A DNA stretch of 64,000 nt from JAKFYM01 sp964612065 (GCA_964612065.1 CAZTCD010000007.1:6097-70096); one strand, 5' to 3'. Counted from the first letter of the stretch, positions 26,811 through 36,691 are shown. Numbers and translations: made by a program. The notes: generated from the sequence alone by a model not told the origin.

Positions 26811-28724
26811 TTAGTTAATTTGATCCCTCGTCTCCATGCGACGCACGTCGGTGGGCGTAACGTCGAAGGTATTCGGCGTGGTCACGGTGGGCACACCGGG
26901 CGCGCTGAACTGCAGCCGCACTCCCTGGTGGGCCATATTGAACAGCAGGCTGTCGAAGGTAACGGCTCCGTCGATCGTGGTAACCGATTTGCCGCCCGTG
27001 AGTGAACAAGGCTGGGGCACGTAGCAGCCCGCTTCGATCGCCACGTTGTTCACCTTCAGGGGCACGCCGTTCGCGTCCACGAGGAACACCCGGATCGGCG
27101 ACATCGTGTCTCCCTGAGGCACGTTGCCGATCACGGTTTCGATGATCAACTTGGCGCCGGCCGGCACTACGCCGGATCCGGGAACCAGGCCCTCGGATCC
27201 GCCGCCGCCTACATAGGGAGCGGGCCCTTCGCGGTTTTTGGAAGCGGCGAGATAGGCCGCTACGTCGCTGTCGAGCGCCTTCTGGCTTTTCTTATCCTGG
27301 TGCCGCTTGTAGAGGTAAGCGCCTCCACCCACCACGGCCGCGCCGCCGGCGAGCCACATCCAGTTGTCTTTGAGGAAGCCGCTCATGCCGCTCTTTTCCT
27401 TGGGGGGAGGGGCGGATCCGCCGCTGCCGTCGTAGCCCTCGCCGCCTGTGGGCGGGGTGCTGGGCGGAGGAGGAGGATTGCTGCCGCCGGTCCAATCCGA
27501 GCCCGTGCCGTCGCCACCGGTTCCGCGACCGCTTCCGGCGCTGGTGTCTTCGGAGATCGGGGGCGGAACCTTGCCCGTAACCTGGCTGTCTTTGCCGCCT
27601 GGCTTGTGAATCGCGTCGGAAGCGATTCCGCAACGTTCCTTCAGCTCTTCATGCTTGGAAAGATTATCGGAAAACCACTTTCTCTTTTCCTCTGCGAGTT
27701 TACGCTCCTGGCGCAGCTGCAGCAGCAGCTCTCCATAGGGCGAGTTGGGGTCCGGTTTGTCTTTGGTGCTTTTGCCCCATAGAGCTTCGAATTCTTTGTT
27801 GATCTTTTCCGCATCAGGTTTGGCCGCTGCCTCAATCTTCTTAATGTGGTTGGTTTTCACTTTATCGTGGATTTCCAGATATCGCATAAAGGCCCGCTCG
27901 AGGCCTTCCACCCGTTTGCCGGATTCTTTTTCTAGAAAACCAGTTTCCTGCCGCTTTTGAATAATCGATAGCAGGTGATTGTAGGAGAACTCTGCGCCCC
28001 TATAAGTATCAATCATCCTGGTATAAGCGCCTTCGCAGGAATTGGTGTCTTTGCCGGTAATGGCGGCGGCTTGCTTTTTCGCCTCGTCGAAAGCTTCGAA
28101 GCGTTTTGCCAGCTGGCGTTTTGCCTCGCAAACCATCACGGTGGTGGCGAATCTACCAAAGCCGATTTCGAAGTAAGCAGTAGCTGCAGCCACGGCGTTT
28201 TTCAGGTCTGGTTGTTGCGGATTGCTCGCCTCGGAGTACTTCTTGTGCACCAAAAGATTGGCATGAAGAAGGTTTTTACGGCGCTCGGCAATATAGGCGT
28301 TTGTTTTTCTGTCGTAATTAGAGTTCTGTAGCTTCTCCTTGGCGGAAAGTTCTTTCTTCAAAACGGGTTCAGGCCATGATTCCACCATGCCGCCGAAGCC
28401 GCCCTTGCTCTTTCCCTTCGGAGGATCGCAAAGCGCGGTGGCCGAAGCGGCCACTGGCTCCTTAGTATCAGTATCTTTAGTATCAGCATCTTTCTCTGCG
28501 GGCACCCGGCGAGACGCATCTTCCGCCGGCACCTTGGGAGTGGCCGGGCGTATGCCCAAAGCTTCGTCCACATCTTCAGAAAGCTTTTTCTTCTCGGCAC
28601 CTGTGAGAGGAGCGGAACTGCCTCCGGCCAGAGCGGGCAGCGGCAGGCTGGCGAGCAGGAATGCCAGAAGGGTGGCGTGCGCGGAGAGGCGGGTGAAGGA
28701 AGAGGGGGGTTGCTTGTAGTTCAT
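26811..28724 (-). CDS. Large exported protein with coiled coil, Pro/Gly linker, membrane helix and C-terminal Ig-like domain
   Basis: 637 residues. A signal peptide (cleavage after A-L-A, about 33) is followed by a charged helical part (about 50-370) likely to form coiled coil and containing a D-T-K-D-T-D-T-K repeat. A Gly/Pro/Ser-rich low-complexity linker (about 380-445) leads to a probable membrane helix W-M-W-L-A-G-G-A-A (about 457-475) with a basic flank, and then a beta-rich domain with G-V-P-L-K-V and a C-x4-C pair resembling bacterial Ig-like repeats. The function is unknown; it may be a surface or envelope-spanning structural protein. Confidence 0.75.
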   Translation of the reverse strand: MNYKQPPSSFTRLSAHATLLAFLLASLPLPALAGGSSAPLTGAEKKKLSEDVDEALGIRPATPKVPAEDASRRVPAEKDADTKDTDTKEPVAASATALCDPPKGKSKGGFGGMVESWPEPVLKKELSAKEKLQNSNYDRKTNAYIAERRKNLLHANLLVHKKYSEASNPQQPDLKNAVAAATAYFEIGFGRFATTVMVCEAKRQLAKRFEAFDEAKKQAAAITGKDTNSCEGAYTRMIDTYRGAEFSYNHLLSIIQKRQETGFLEKESGKRVEGLERAFMRYLEIHDKVKTNHIKKIEAAAKPDAEKINKEFEALWGKSTKDKPDPNSPYGELLLQLRQERKLAEEKRKWFSDNLSKHEELKERCGIASDAIHKPGGKDSQVTGKVPPPISEDTSAGSGRGTGGDGTGSDWTGGSNPPPPPSTPPTGGEGYDGSGGSAPPPKEKSGMSGFLKDNWMWLAGGAAVVGGGAYLYKRHQDKKSQKALDSDVAAYLAASKNREGPAPYVGGGGSEGLVPGSGVVPAGAKLIIETVIGNVPQGDTMSPIRVFLVDANGVPLKVNNVAIEAGCYVPQPCSLTGGKSVTTIDGAVTFDSLLFNMAHQGVRLQFSAPGVPTVTTPNTFDVTPTDVRRMETRDQIN

Positions 28725-28910
28725 AGGGGTGGACCTTCCTGCTTACTCTATCGGCGCCTTTTGGGAAAAATGTGATGAAAAACCACCTTTGATTTCAATG
28801 GCTTGAAAATTTCTCTGCCTGCCCTTCTAACACCCGTGTTGTAACGGATACGGGATTGGCCAAGTGCCCGTGCTTCATAGTAAAAGCTCTCTCCGTACAC
28901 TTTTCCGCTT

Positions 28911-29936
28911 ATGGCACGCGAACACGAAACTACAGCAGACACCTATCTCGTTACCTGGACCGTGGAACCCGGTGAGGCTGGGCTGAGGCTCGACCATTTT
29001 CTGAAGGAAAAATACCGCAAGCTATCCCGCGAGTATCTGCAGAAGGCCATACGCGAAGGCCGTGTAACGCTCAACAATCTGGGTTCGAAGCCAAGCCGCC
29101 TCCTGAAGGTGGGCGAGAAAGTGCACGTGCTCAGCACCCGGGGAAAAGAGCCGAAGGTGGACTTCAGGTACGAGGTGCTCTTCGAAGACGAGCACATCCT
29201 CGTAGTGAACAAGCCCGGCAATCTGCCCGTGCATCCCACTGGCCGTTATTTTTTCCACACCCTCCTCACTCAGCTGCGCGTGGAGAACGGCAACGAGGTG
29301 AACCAGAAGAAAGAATTCTATCTCGTGCACCGGATCGACCGCGAAACGAGCGGCGTGATGGTGCTCGCAAAAACGGCCACCGCCGCAGCGGATCTGGTGC
29401 GGCAGTGGGAGAAGCGGGAAACCTCCAAAGAATATCTGGCGATCGTAGCAGGAAAGATCGAGCGGGATTCTTTCGTGGTGGATGCTCCGCTCGGCCGCCA
29501 CCACAACTCCCAGATCCGGCTGAAGATGAATGTGGTGGACATGGGCCCCGACGGCGAGCCGCTTTATCTGCCGAAGAGCGAAGTGCTTCCGGCGAGCACG
29601 GCCTTCGAGGTGGTGGAGAGGGCGGGCGACTACACTGTGGTGAAGTGCAAGCCGCATACGGGCCGCCAGCACCAGATCCGCGTGCACCTCTGGCATGTAG
29701 GGCATCCGATTTGCGGCGATAAGCTCTACGGCCCCGACGATGAATTCTTTCTCGCTTCCACGGCGGGCTATGAGTTTTCCGATATGGAAGTGGAGCCCGG
29801 CATCTGCCTCAGCCGCCACGCGCTCCACGCCCATAAATTGGGGTTCCGCCACCCGGCCACGGGCGAAAAGCTCGAATTCCAATCTCCTTTGCCTCCCGAG
29901 CTGGCTGATTTCCTCCAAAAAGTAAAAAAAGAGTGA
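28911..29936 (+). CDS. RluA/RluD-family pseudouridine synthase
   Basis: 341 residues: an N-terminal S4 RNA-binding domain (about 20-85) and an RluA-type catalytic domain with H140-R-I-D143-R-E-T-S-G, whose Asp143 is the catalytic nucleophile, plus G-R-Q-H-Q-I-R-V-H and G-D-x-L-Y-G. It isomerises uridine to pseudouridine in rRNA or tRNA. The exact target (RluC, RluD or another) cannot be settled from sequence. No ribosome-binding site is obvious upstream. lepB follows 13 bases later, so they are probably co-transcribed. Confidence 0.9.
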   Translation: MAREHETTADTYLVTWTVEPGEAGLRLDHFLKEKYRKLSREYLQKAIREGRVTLNNLGSKPSRLLKVGEKVHVLSTRGKEPKVDFRYEVLFEDEHILVVNKPGNLPVHPTGRYFFHTLLTQLRVENGNEVNQKKEFYLVHRIDRETSGVMVLAKTATAAADLVRQWEKRETSKEYLAIVAGKIERDSFVVDAPLGRHHNSQIRLKMNVVDMGPDGEPLYLPKSEVLPASTAFEVVERAGDYTVVKCKPHTGRQHQIRVHLWHVGHPICGDKLYGPDDEFFLASTAGYEFSDMEVEPGICLSRHALHAHKLGFRHPATGEKLEFQSPLPPELADFLQKVKKE

Positions 29937-29949
29937 GAGAGTAGAGGCC

Positions 29950-30972
29950 ATGCAAGCCTCTTTGCGGCATCGTCTTCTTACGCGGCGCTATCCTTGGATC
30001 GCCTTCATTCTCACGCAGCTCTGCCCGGGCTGGGGCCAGATCTATAACCGCGATTGGAAGTGGCTCGGCATCTCGTTCGTTTCGGTGGTGGTGCTCACCA
30101 CGATCACCACGGTCTATCTCTTCGACTCCCTCAAGGAGATCGGAATCGCGATCTGCCTCGGGCTTGTGCTCGATCTTTTCCTTTCGATCCAGGCCTATAA
30201 GCGCGCCAAGAAGATGCAGGAGATCCAGCGTCCCGCCCATCATTACAACGGGTCGCACGTGCTCTTCCGGCTGATCTGTGTGTACGGCGGATTCACGGCT
30301 CTCCTGTTCGCGATCCCCGACGGCTACGGGCTTTTCATGCCCACCCGCCTTCGTTCCTTTCAGATTCCTTCGGAATCGATGGTGCCCAACCTGCTCGTGG
30401 GCGATCGCCTGGTGGCCGACGGCTGGGCCTATTGGGGCAAGGAGCCCAAGCGGGGCGATGTGGTGGTGTTCGATTACCCCAAGGATCCGAGCACCAAATT
30501 CGTGAAACGCCTGATCGGATTGCCGGGCGACGTGATCGAGTTCAAGGCCGGTGAGCTCTGGGTGAACGGCGAGATCGTGCCTCAAAGGAAGGCCGAGGTG
30601 TTTCCGGTGGAGGCCATGCATCGCAATGCCACGGAGTTTGTGGAAACGATGAGGCAAGGGAAGGGCAGTGCCGCTGCCGATGGCCAAGCGGCTGGCCAAG
30701 TGGCTGGTCAAGTGTCTGGCCAGATGGCCGGCCAGAAGGATTACGTGATCTTCCGCATCCAGCCGGGCTGGGTAGACGATCTCGGCCCGATCACTGTGCC
30801 CGAGGGAAAGTACTTCATGCTTGGCGACAATCGCGACCGTTCGCACGACAGCCGCTTCTGGGGCTTCGTGAGCCGCGACCAGCTGATCGGGCGCATGGCC
30901 TTCATCTACTTTTCCTGGGACTCCGACGAAGGCCGCCCGCGCATGAACCGCATGGGGATGCAGGTGAACTAA
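29950..30972 (+). CDS. lepB: Signal peptidase I with N-terminal membrane extension and repeat insert
   Basis: 340 residues. The S-E-S143-M-x-P motif gives the catalytic serine and K186 in K-F-V-K-R-L-I-G-L-P-G-D the general base; G-D-N-R-D-R-S-H-D-S-R-F-W-G completes the family boxes. It removes signal peptides of exported proteins. An extra N-terminal region (about 1-95) with two or three helices and P-G-W-G-Q-I-Y-N-R resembles TM2-like membrane domains. The loop before the last box has a G-Q-(x)-A-G-Q repeat encoded by a 12-bp tandem repeat. AGAGG lies two bases before the ATG. Confidence 0.92.
   Translation: MQASLRHRLLTRRYPWIAFILTQLCPGWGQIYNRDWKWLGISFVSVVVLTTITTVYLFDSLKEIGIAICLGLVLDLFLSIQAYKRAKKMQEIQRPAHHYNGSHVLFRLICVYGGFTALLFAIPDGYGLFMPTRLRSFQIPSESMVPNLLVGDRLVADGWAYWGKEPKRGDVVVFDYPKDPSTKFVKRLIGLPGDVIEFKAGELWVNGEIVPQRKAEVFPVEAMHRNATEFVETMRQGKGSAAADGQAAGQVAGQVSGQMAGQKDYVIFRIQPGWVDDLGPITVPEGKYFMLGDNRDRSHDSRFWGFVSRDQLIGRMAFIYFSWDSDEGRPRMNRMGMQVN
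30682..30735 (+). repeat. 12-bp tandem repeat inside lepB
   Basis: About four and a half imperfect copies of GGCCAAGTGGCT encode alternating G-Q and A/S-G residues (about residues 245-262). The insert falls between conserved boxes, likely in a surface loop. A tandem of 12 bases can change copy number without shifting frame. Confidence 0.75.
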
Positions 30973-30992
30973 GCTCCGCGGCTTTCCTGGCG

Positions 30993-31011
30993 GCGCGCGC
31001 TTTCCGCGCGC
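30993..31011. terminator. GC-only hairpin between convergent lepB and HAD genes
   Basis: GCGCGCG pairs with CGCGCGC around CTTTC, 20 bases past the lepB stop and 16 before the convergent stop. No clear T tract follows, so terminator function is inferred from position. Confidence 0.4.
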
Positions 31012-31027
31012 TGCTCCCCCTCGCGCG

Positions 31028-31888
31028 CTATTCGCCTCTTTGCCGCAGGATCCAGCGCACGGCTTCGGCGAAACCGTGCCCGCCCTCTTTGCGCGTGATG
31101 AACGAAGGATGGTGCTTCATGCGCGGCAGGAAATCGCGCACATTGGCCACGCCCACCGTATAGGGAAATTCGCGGAAGAGGGGCTCATCATTGGGCGAAT
31201 CGCCGAAGTAGAGGTAGCGCTCCTTCTCCTTGGCGAAATCTTCCTGGTAGAGCTCGCGCAGCAGGAGCTTGCAGCAGGAGTATTTGTCGTGATCGCCGAA
31301 CCAGGCGTTCACGTGGATGGAGCTCACCTTGGCCTGGGCTCCGGCGGCCTCGAAGGCGTGCACGATGCGGTCGATATCGGATTCGGGGAGCCGGGGCACG
31401 TCTTCGCAGAAATCCACGGCCAGATCGATTTCGCGGTAGCCCTGGTCGGAGGCCACGCGCAGGCCCGGCATCTCTTCGCGCAGCTTGCCGAACACTTCCC
31501 AGAGTTTTTTGCGGTTGGCTTCGCGCAGCTCGGCGGGCTGCACGAAGCGCTGGAGGAGCTTGCCGTCGCGGCCTTGGCTCGGATCGAGGTGGTAGTAGAA
31601 GGCGCCGTTCTCGCCGATCACGGCGTCCACGGGCCACATGCGCGCGAGATGGTCCACCCAGCCGGCGGGGCGGCCGGTGATCGGGATCACGCGGAGGCCG
31701 GCGCGGCGGGCTTTCCAGAGGGCGGAGTAGGCGTCTTCGGTGAGCTTGCCCTGGTGGGTGAGGGTATCGTCGATATCGGAGAAAATGCCGCGCAGGGAAC
31801 GGCAAATTTTCTTATTCAGCTTCTCGAGCGGGAGGGGTGCGCTGGTGCTTCTTGCGGCACCCTTGGCGCTTTTACTCGAAGTCTTCAT
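31028..31888 (-). CDS. HAD-superfamily (Cof/type IIB) sugar-phosphatase-like hydrolase
   Basis: 286 residues from the ATG at 31888. HAD motif I D38-I-D40-D-T42-L-T, motif II I-T-G-R, and motif IV G-D-S-P-N-D-E-P-L-F are intact. The sequence I-G-E-N-G-A and the large C2B-like cap place it with IIB phosphatases such as mannosyl-3-phosphoglycerate phosphatase, which act on sugar phosphates. The Lys/Ala-rich first 25 residues are outside the domain. The ATG overlaps the upstream gene's end by 17 bases. Substrate unknown. Confidence 0.82.
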   Translation of the reverse strand: MKTSSKSAKGAARSTSAPLPLEKLNKKICRSLRGIFSDIDDTLTHQGKLTEDAYSALWKARRAGLRVIPITGRPAGWVDHLARMWPVDAVIGENGAFYYHLDPSQGRDGKLLQRFVQPAELREANRKKLWEVFGKLREEMPGLRVASDQGYREIDLAVDFCEDVPRLPESDIDRIVHAFEAAGAQAKVSSIHVNAWFGDHDKYSCCKLLLRELYQEDFAKEKERYLYFGDSPNDEPLFREFPYTVGVANVRDFLPRMKHHPSFITRKEGGHGFAEAVRWILRQRGE

Positions 31889-32594
31889 CGGTATATTCGT
31901 CCTTGGTGCCGCCGGTATTGCTGCCACTCTTCGAGGCACGGTTGCCGGCACGGGCGGGCACATTGCCTTTCTTCGACTCCTCACCGCGGTTGAACTTCAG
32001 ATCACCGAGGCGCGCGCCGAGGCCGAGCAGGATATAGGAATCGGTTTTGGCGAGCTTGATGCCCACTTCGGCGCCGGCGTAGTAGCGGCTGGCCTGGGCG
32101 ATATCGAATACCGTGCCGAGCACGAGCTGGGTGCCGGAAGAAAAGGTGGAGCCGCGGATCTCCTGATACCAGGGAATGGCGAGGTAGATATTGGCGGGGT
32201 AGCCGTTCCAGGCGGTTACGCGCTTGTGCACCATAGGGCCGATGCGCGTCTGCAGGCCGCCGGTATCATAGCGGCGGAGGTATACGGCGTTCGCGAGGAT
32301 GGAAACGCCCACCTGGCCTTCCCAGTCGGGGAGGAGGTTGAACACGGCTTCGCCGCCGATGCGGAATTTTTTGTTCTTCGAGCCGGCGCCGAGGTTGAGG
32401 CCGAGGTTCCAGTCGTCGGAGAGACCATAACGGCCACGCGCTTCGAGGCCCTCGGAGGTGGGATCGGAGAGGATGATCTCGGTGAATCCGCTCACGGCGC
32501 CTGAGTTTTGGGGAAGGATGTCGGCGGCGTCGAATACGGCGGCCTGCGCGGGCAGAGCGAAAAGGAGGGACAGGAGGGGGAGGGCTTTGGTCAT
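31872..32594 (-). CDS. Exported beta-barrel-like protein
   Basis: 240 residues from the ATG at 32594 with a signal peptide ending A-Q-A (about 18). The mature chain has alternating hydrophobic/polar strands with many Gly and Tyr (for example L-G-L-N-L-G-A-G), typical of outer-membrane barrels or beta-rich periplasmic proteins, and ends in an acidic Gly/Ser-rich tail unlike the terminal aromatic of a classic barrel. No family named. The frame extends 12 codons upstream without a ribosome site. Confidence 0.65.
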   Translation of the reverse strand: MTKALPLLSLLFALPAQAAVFDAADILPQNSGAVSGFTEIILSDPTSEGLEARGRYGLSDDWNLGLNLGAGSKNKKFRIGGEAVFNLLPDWEGQVGVSILANAVYLRRYDTGGLQTRIGPMVHKRVTAWNGYPANIYLAIPWYQEIRGSTFSSGTQLVLGTVFDIAQASRYYAGAEVGIKLAKTDSYILLGLGARLGDLKFNRGEESKKGNVPARAGNRASKSGSNTGGTKDEYTDEDFE

Positions 32595-32767
32595 GGGATT
32601 CCACTGCGGCAGGCAGTTCCTTTTGGGCAAGAAGATAACAGAGAGCGGGTGTACGGAAAGCCAAATCTTTCGGGGGGTTGGAGTGCGGGAGCACGCGCGG
32701 GCTTTGGCGGGAGGGCCGGCTCCCCGCCGGGGCCGGAGGATAAGGTTTTGAAATCCCTAGGCTCCAA

Positions 32768-32797
32768 TTGACAGCGCAACGCGCCATGCTTTATCTC
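32768..32797 (+). promoter_or_regulatory. Probable promoter of tRNA-His
   Basis: Perfect -35 TTGACA at 32768-32773 with a weak -10 candidate TATCTC at 32792-32797 (18-base spacing), about 50 bases before the tRNA. Confidence 0.45.
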
Positions 32798-32846
32798 TTG
32801 AGGCTCATCTATTTCGAGAGCGCGGCGAAAGCGGCGCCTCACTGTG

Positions 32847-32923
<77 letters not shown>

Positions 32924-33139
32924 TTTTTAGAACTAGTCAAAGCCCCGATAGGGCGTAACCACTGAAAACTAAATCGCAGGATTTCGTTGGGCTGGCGGGG
33001 TCGGCGCGTTCTTGAACATCACAGAAAATCACAAGCGATCACACTTTTTGCCGGACTTTGTACGGACGGCTTACAGACATGTGACGACTGGGTATGTGCG
33101 CGTCTTTCATTGGCGCAGTAGTTGCGATAGCATTTTCTT

Positions 33140-33361
33140 ATGGGCAATTCTGTGAAGCGCGGAAAAATTAAGTGGTTTGATGCAAAGAAGGGGTATGGCT
33201 TCGCTGAGGATGACCAGAAGACCCTTATCTTTTTTCATTTCACCGCGATTGATAAAGACAAACAGTCAAAAGACTTCAATTCGGGTGACGATGTTGAGTT
33301 TGAAACTGAACGGGATGGCGATGTATTGAGGGCGAAGTCAATTCGTCCGATTGAAATCTAA
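33140..33361 (+). CDS. Divergent cold-shock-domain protein
   Basis: 73 residues with the CSD pattern G-K-I-K-W-F-D-A-K-K-G-Y-G-F at about 8-21 and a variant second RNP motif I-F-F-H-F in place of the usual V-F-V-H-F, then G-D-D-V-E-F-E. It should bind single-stranded RNA or DNA. Codon use and AT content resemble the accessory region rather than the core genes. The stop overlaps the convergent restriction gene by four bases. Confidence 0.85.
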   Translation: MGNSVKRGKIKWFDAKKGYGFAEDDQKTLIFFHFTAIDKDKQSKDFNSGDDVEFETERDGDVLRAKSIRPIEI

Positions 33362-36300
33362 CCCGTAATTGCCTTCGCCGGTTTTTGAAAAGGAAGCTTT
33401 ACCCCGTAGAGTTCTTCCACCAAAGAGTCTAGTTCCTGCTGGTTTTCCAGTTTCTCATCTTCCGAAATCTCTTTACCTTGGTCCAATTTCTTTTGAACCG
33501 ATGCCATTAGAATTTCGATCTTCTTGGCTGCTGCTTTGTGTTCCTTGGATTCAGGGATGAGAATCGGAAGGTTTTCAAGATACTGCTTAGAGCAGGGAAA
33601 GTATCCCCCGCGGAAGTTACTGCTAACTTTCCTAATGAAGAAATCCATGAGGCTCGAGCAGAGGATGCCACTCAGATAGTCGTAGCTGATGCCAGCGGCT
33701 GGATCTATTTCGATTCCATAGCCACCAGTGGTGACATTGACAAAGTATCTGCCTCCGGCGCGGTCATAGAAGTTTGTCAGACGGTCAAGCATGTAGGGAA
33801 CCATGAGCTTTGGATTCTGAAAGCGAACCAAGTTTTGATTCCGCGAGTAACAGTGCCAGTCTTTACCCGTCCACTTACCCTTCTCGCGCTTTTCGAGTAC
33901 TGCCTTATTGAGCTTCAGATAGGCATGTGCCTTTGGAAACTTATCTTGCAACTCATCCTCGGGAATCAGTTTGGCTGACCCATCGGCTTGGGCAGCATAG
34001 GGAAATATAATGTGATGAGTCGGGCTCTCCAGTTGGTACGGCTTAATATCTGAAGACCCTCGAAGAACCGGCTTCAAAATCTCGGCCTCGACCTCAACCA
34101 GTTTATCCATCTCTCGTGAGTAAAGTTTCTGGATTCGCTTGCCCTCAGAAACCGCGCCTTCCAGCATAAAGACGGTATCGGCACCAGATATTACGCCCTG
34201 GTAAATCTTCGGGCAGATACTACCCAGCGTTTTCCCTTTTTTTAGAAGTGCATTGAAGATCTCTTGCTCGGGACCGACGACGAGGTTCCAGACAGCAGAC
34301 TCTCGCAATTTCTTTTGCTCGATAAAGTCAATAATCAGCGCGTCTGAAACAAATGGTTGGTCTGTTTCTAAGCTGATTTGAAGTGAGTTTACTAATTTTT
34401 CTTCCAGTTTAATGTCAGAAAATTTCACCTTCGGTGCATTGTCCTTCGAGCAATAAATTAGACAAGTGTATGTACTCGCTCCTTGAAAAATCTGGATGTC
34501 GTTGAAGTACACAATTTCTCGGAGGAAGCCCTCCTTGGAGAGGATATCTCTCGTTTCTTTTCCATACTTAGCTTGAAAGAACTTATGCGGGCAAATTAGT
34601 CCTAGTTGCCCCTTGGGGTGCAGCAAGGAAAGCGCCTTTTCAATGAACGCCACATAGATGTCCGATGAGCCCTCTTTAGCCGACTTGTATTTCTCCTGAA
34701 GAAATCTGACGTCGTTAACGTCGTCGCCCATTAAATTTTGAATCTTTACATAGGGCGGATTCATGATTACTACGTCAAACCCATTATTTCGTAATTGCTT
34801 GGGGAAATTCCGTTCCCAACTGAAAGGGCGGCGTACCGCATAGTCTGGCCCGATCAGTCGTTCGAGTTCTGGCGTCGAGCCCGACACCAGGCTGTTTCCA
34901 CACTTAACGTTGCTTTCAAGGCTCGGAAGTAGAGATTTCCGATTTGGTAGACGCTGTTCTCCCTCTAGAGCCTTAAGATACAAACTCATGATGCAAATGC
35001 TTACGGCTTGAGGGTCAATGTCGACGCCGAAGATGTGATTCTGAAGAATGCTCCGCTTCTTTTCAATCGAGAGCTTTACTTCACCCGCATCGTCTTTAAC
35101 TAGGTCAGGAAAAAACTTTCCTTGGGCCACATCTTTTGGATTCTTCAGCAAATAATCGAGGTGATACTCCATTAGCTTTCCAAAGGCCGTTATTAAAAAT
35201 GAACCTGATCCACACGCGGGATCTAAGATGGATAGCCGAGAAACTTCAGAATACTTTTTTCCGTAGATGGTCTTACTTAGCGTGTTCTCAACGATATGCG
35301 AGACGATGTGGTGTGGGGTGTAGTAGACACCACCAGCCTTTCTCACAAAGGGCTTGTCCTCAAGAACCACCTTACCGCTCTTAATGGCAAATTCTTTCCC
35401 CAGGTATTGTTCGTAGATTGTGCCCAAGAGTTCGATTGGAATCTGATCGAATCTGTATGGAGCGTTTGGAAAGTAGAAGTTGGTGATCAATTCGTGAATA
35501 AGTTCTTCATCAACGTCGATCTTGCTGAAAAGCTCGCTGGTATGAAACATCATTCCATTGAGATCCTCGTTGATTTTGTCGAAATGGTCGCGGAGTTTGT
35601 CCCAAAGATTGAATCCTTTTGTTTCTTTCCAGTAGGCTGCCATTGAAATAAGCGTCGGCCTAGTAAGGATCTCTCGATCCTCTGCCACTCTAAGGAAAAC
35701 CACTCTGTTGAGAAGAAGTTCAACACAGTGCTCGATTTCCGAAACATTCAGACGCTTGTTTCGGTTCTTTATCTGATTTGCAAGCGTGACCTTCCAATTC
35801 ATAAGGAACTTTAAGAAGTCCTTATCCACGGCGATCCGATTGTCTCGAGAGGTTTCATTTACCTTCAGCAATGCTTCAAGCGAGCCCTGCTCAACAGACT
35901 TCCTAGAGAACTCCCAAAGGAAGTCAGCATGTTTTTCATACTCATGGTAGTGAATTTCTTTAATCAAGCCTTTTTGAGGCTTCTTGATTTCGGGCAAAGC
36001 GCGGCAATCAAAAATTTTCATCCCCTCGAAATCAGTCAGAATCGCAATCGAAGCATCAGGGGAACTCCACGCATAGGTCTTGGCCTGGTGCACGTGATAG
36101 ATGCTGTCGAGCGGTTGGTTGGGGGCCTTTGCCTCTACGAAAAACTTTGTCCGTCCATTGAAACGGAAGGCGTAATCGGGGCGATCTCGTCCGGGGATGT
36201 CTCCGCGTTCGACAATTACTTCCCGGCGGTGGTACGGGAGTTCTCGTTTATTAATAATGTCCCATCCGAGTGCCTCGAATAGGGGATCCAGGAAGTCGAT

Positions 36301-36414
36301 CCTGACTTGTGATTCATTGTATTCATTGGAGAGATGGAAGTCCTTATGCTTATCAAATTTGATCGCCAAGGACTTCAGCTTCTTGCTGAATGATTCAGGT
36401 GACTTTCGTGTCAT
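33358..36414 (-). CDS. Type IIG-like single-chain restriction endonuclease/methyltransferase
   Basis: 1018 residues. The N-terminal nuclease has P79-D80...E94-x-K96, the PD-(D/E)XK catalytic set. A helical connector (about 180-330) leads to an N6-adenine methyltransferase with motif I D398-P-A-C-G-S-G-S-F and motif IV N552-P-P-Y, then a C-terminal specificity region. One protein would therefore both modify and cut an unknown DNA site, as in Eco57I/type IIG enzymes. No separate specificity or methyltransferase gene is adjacent. Lower GC than the flanks suggests acquisition. Related phage-defence methylases such as PglX lack this N-terminal nuclease. Confidence 0.88.
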   Translation of the reverse strand: MTRKSPESFSKKLKSLAIKFDKHKDFHLSNEYNESQVRIDFLDPLFEALGWDIINKRELPYHRREVIVERGDIPGRDRPDYAFRFNGRTKFFVEAKAPNQPLDSIYHVHQAKTYAWSSPDASIAILTDFEGMKIFDCRALPEIKKPQKGLIKEIHYHEYEKHADFLWEFSRKSVEQGSLEALLKVNETSRDNRIAVDKDFLKFLMNWKVTLANQIKNRNKRLNVSEIEHCVELLLNRVVFLRVAEDREILTRPTLISMAAYWKETKGFNLWDKLRDHFDKINEDLNGMMFHTSELFSKIDVDEELIHELITNFYFPNAPYRFDQIPIELLGTIYEQYLGKEFAIKSGKVVLEDKPFVRKAGGVYYTPHHIVSHIVENTLSKTIYGKKYSEVSRLSILDPACGSGSFLITAFGKLMEYHLDYLLKNPKDVAQGKFFPDLVKDDAGEVKLSIEKKRSILQNHIFGVDIDPQAVSICIMSLYLKALEGEQRLPNRKSLLPSLESNVKCGNSLVSGSTPELERLIGPDYAVRRPFSWERNFPKQLRNNGFDVVIMNPPYVKIQNLMGDDVNDVRFLQEKYKSAKEGSSDIYVAFIEKALSLLHPKGQLGLICPHKFFQAKYGKETRDILSKEGFLREIVYFNDIQIFQGASTYTCLIYCSKDNAPKVKFSDIKLEEKLVNSLQISLETDQPFVSDALIIDFIEQKKLRESAVWNLVVGPEQEIFNALLKKGKTLGSICPKIYQGVISGADTVFMLEGAVSEGKRIQKLYSREMDKLVEVEAEILKPVLRGSSDIKPYQLESPTHHIIFPYAAQADGSAKLIPEDELQDKFPKAHAYLKLNKAVLEKREKGKWTGKDWHCYSRNQNLVRFQNPKLMVPYMLDRLTNFYDRAGGRYFVNVTTGGYGIEIDPAAGISYDYLSGILCSSLMDFFIRKVSSNFRGGYFPCSKQYLENLPILIPESKEHKAAAKKIEILMASVQKKLDQGKEISEDEKLENQQELDSLVEELYGVKLPFQKPAKAITG

Positions 36415-36691
36415 AGTTCTTCGCTTCCTGCAAAGATTGAGGGCCAGTATCTATTCTGATGTGCTTGGGGCGGTATGTCTACTCGGTCGGAAAAACGAGC
36501 GGAATAGCAGAAGAAGAGAAACCAAGAGGCGTGTGATTCTGAGCCGGAACCGTGAACCAGTTCCGTGTACCAAAACCCCCTCAAACTCATTCGTCTCAAA
36601 GCTCGAAACTTGGCGTCGTCGTCTCTTCAAATAGGGCGTACTAAAACCAAATCAATTTCGGACGCTTCGTGGGGCATCTGCGTGTTCGCTG

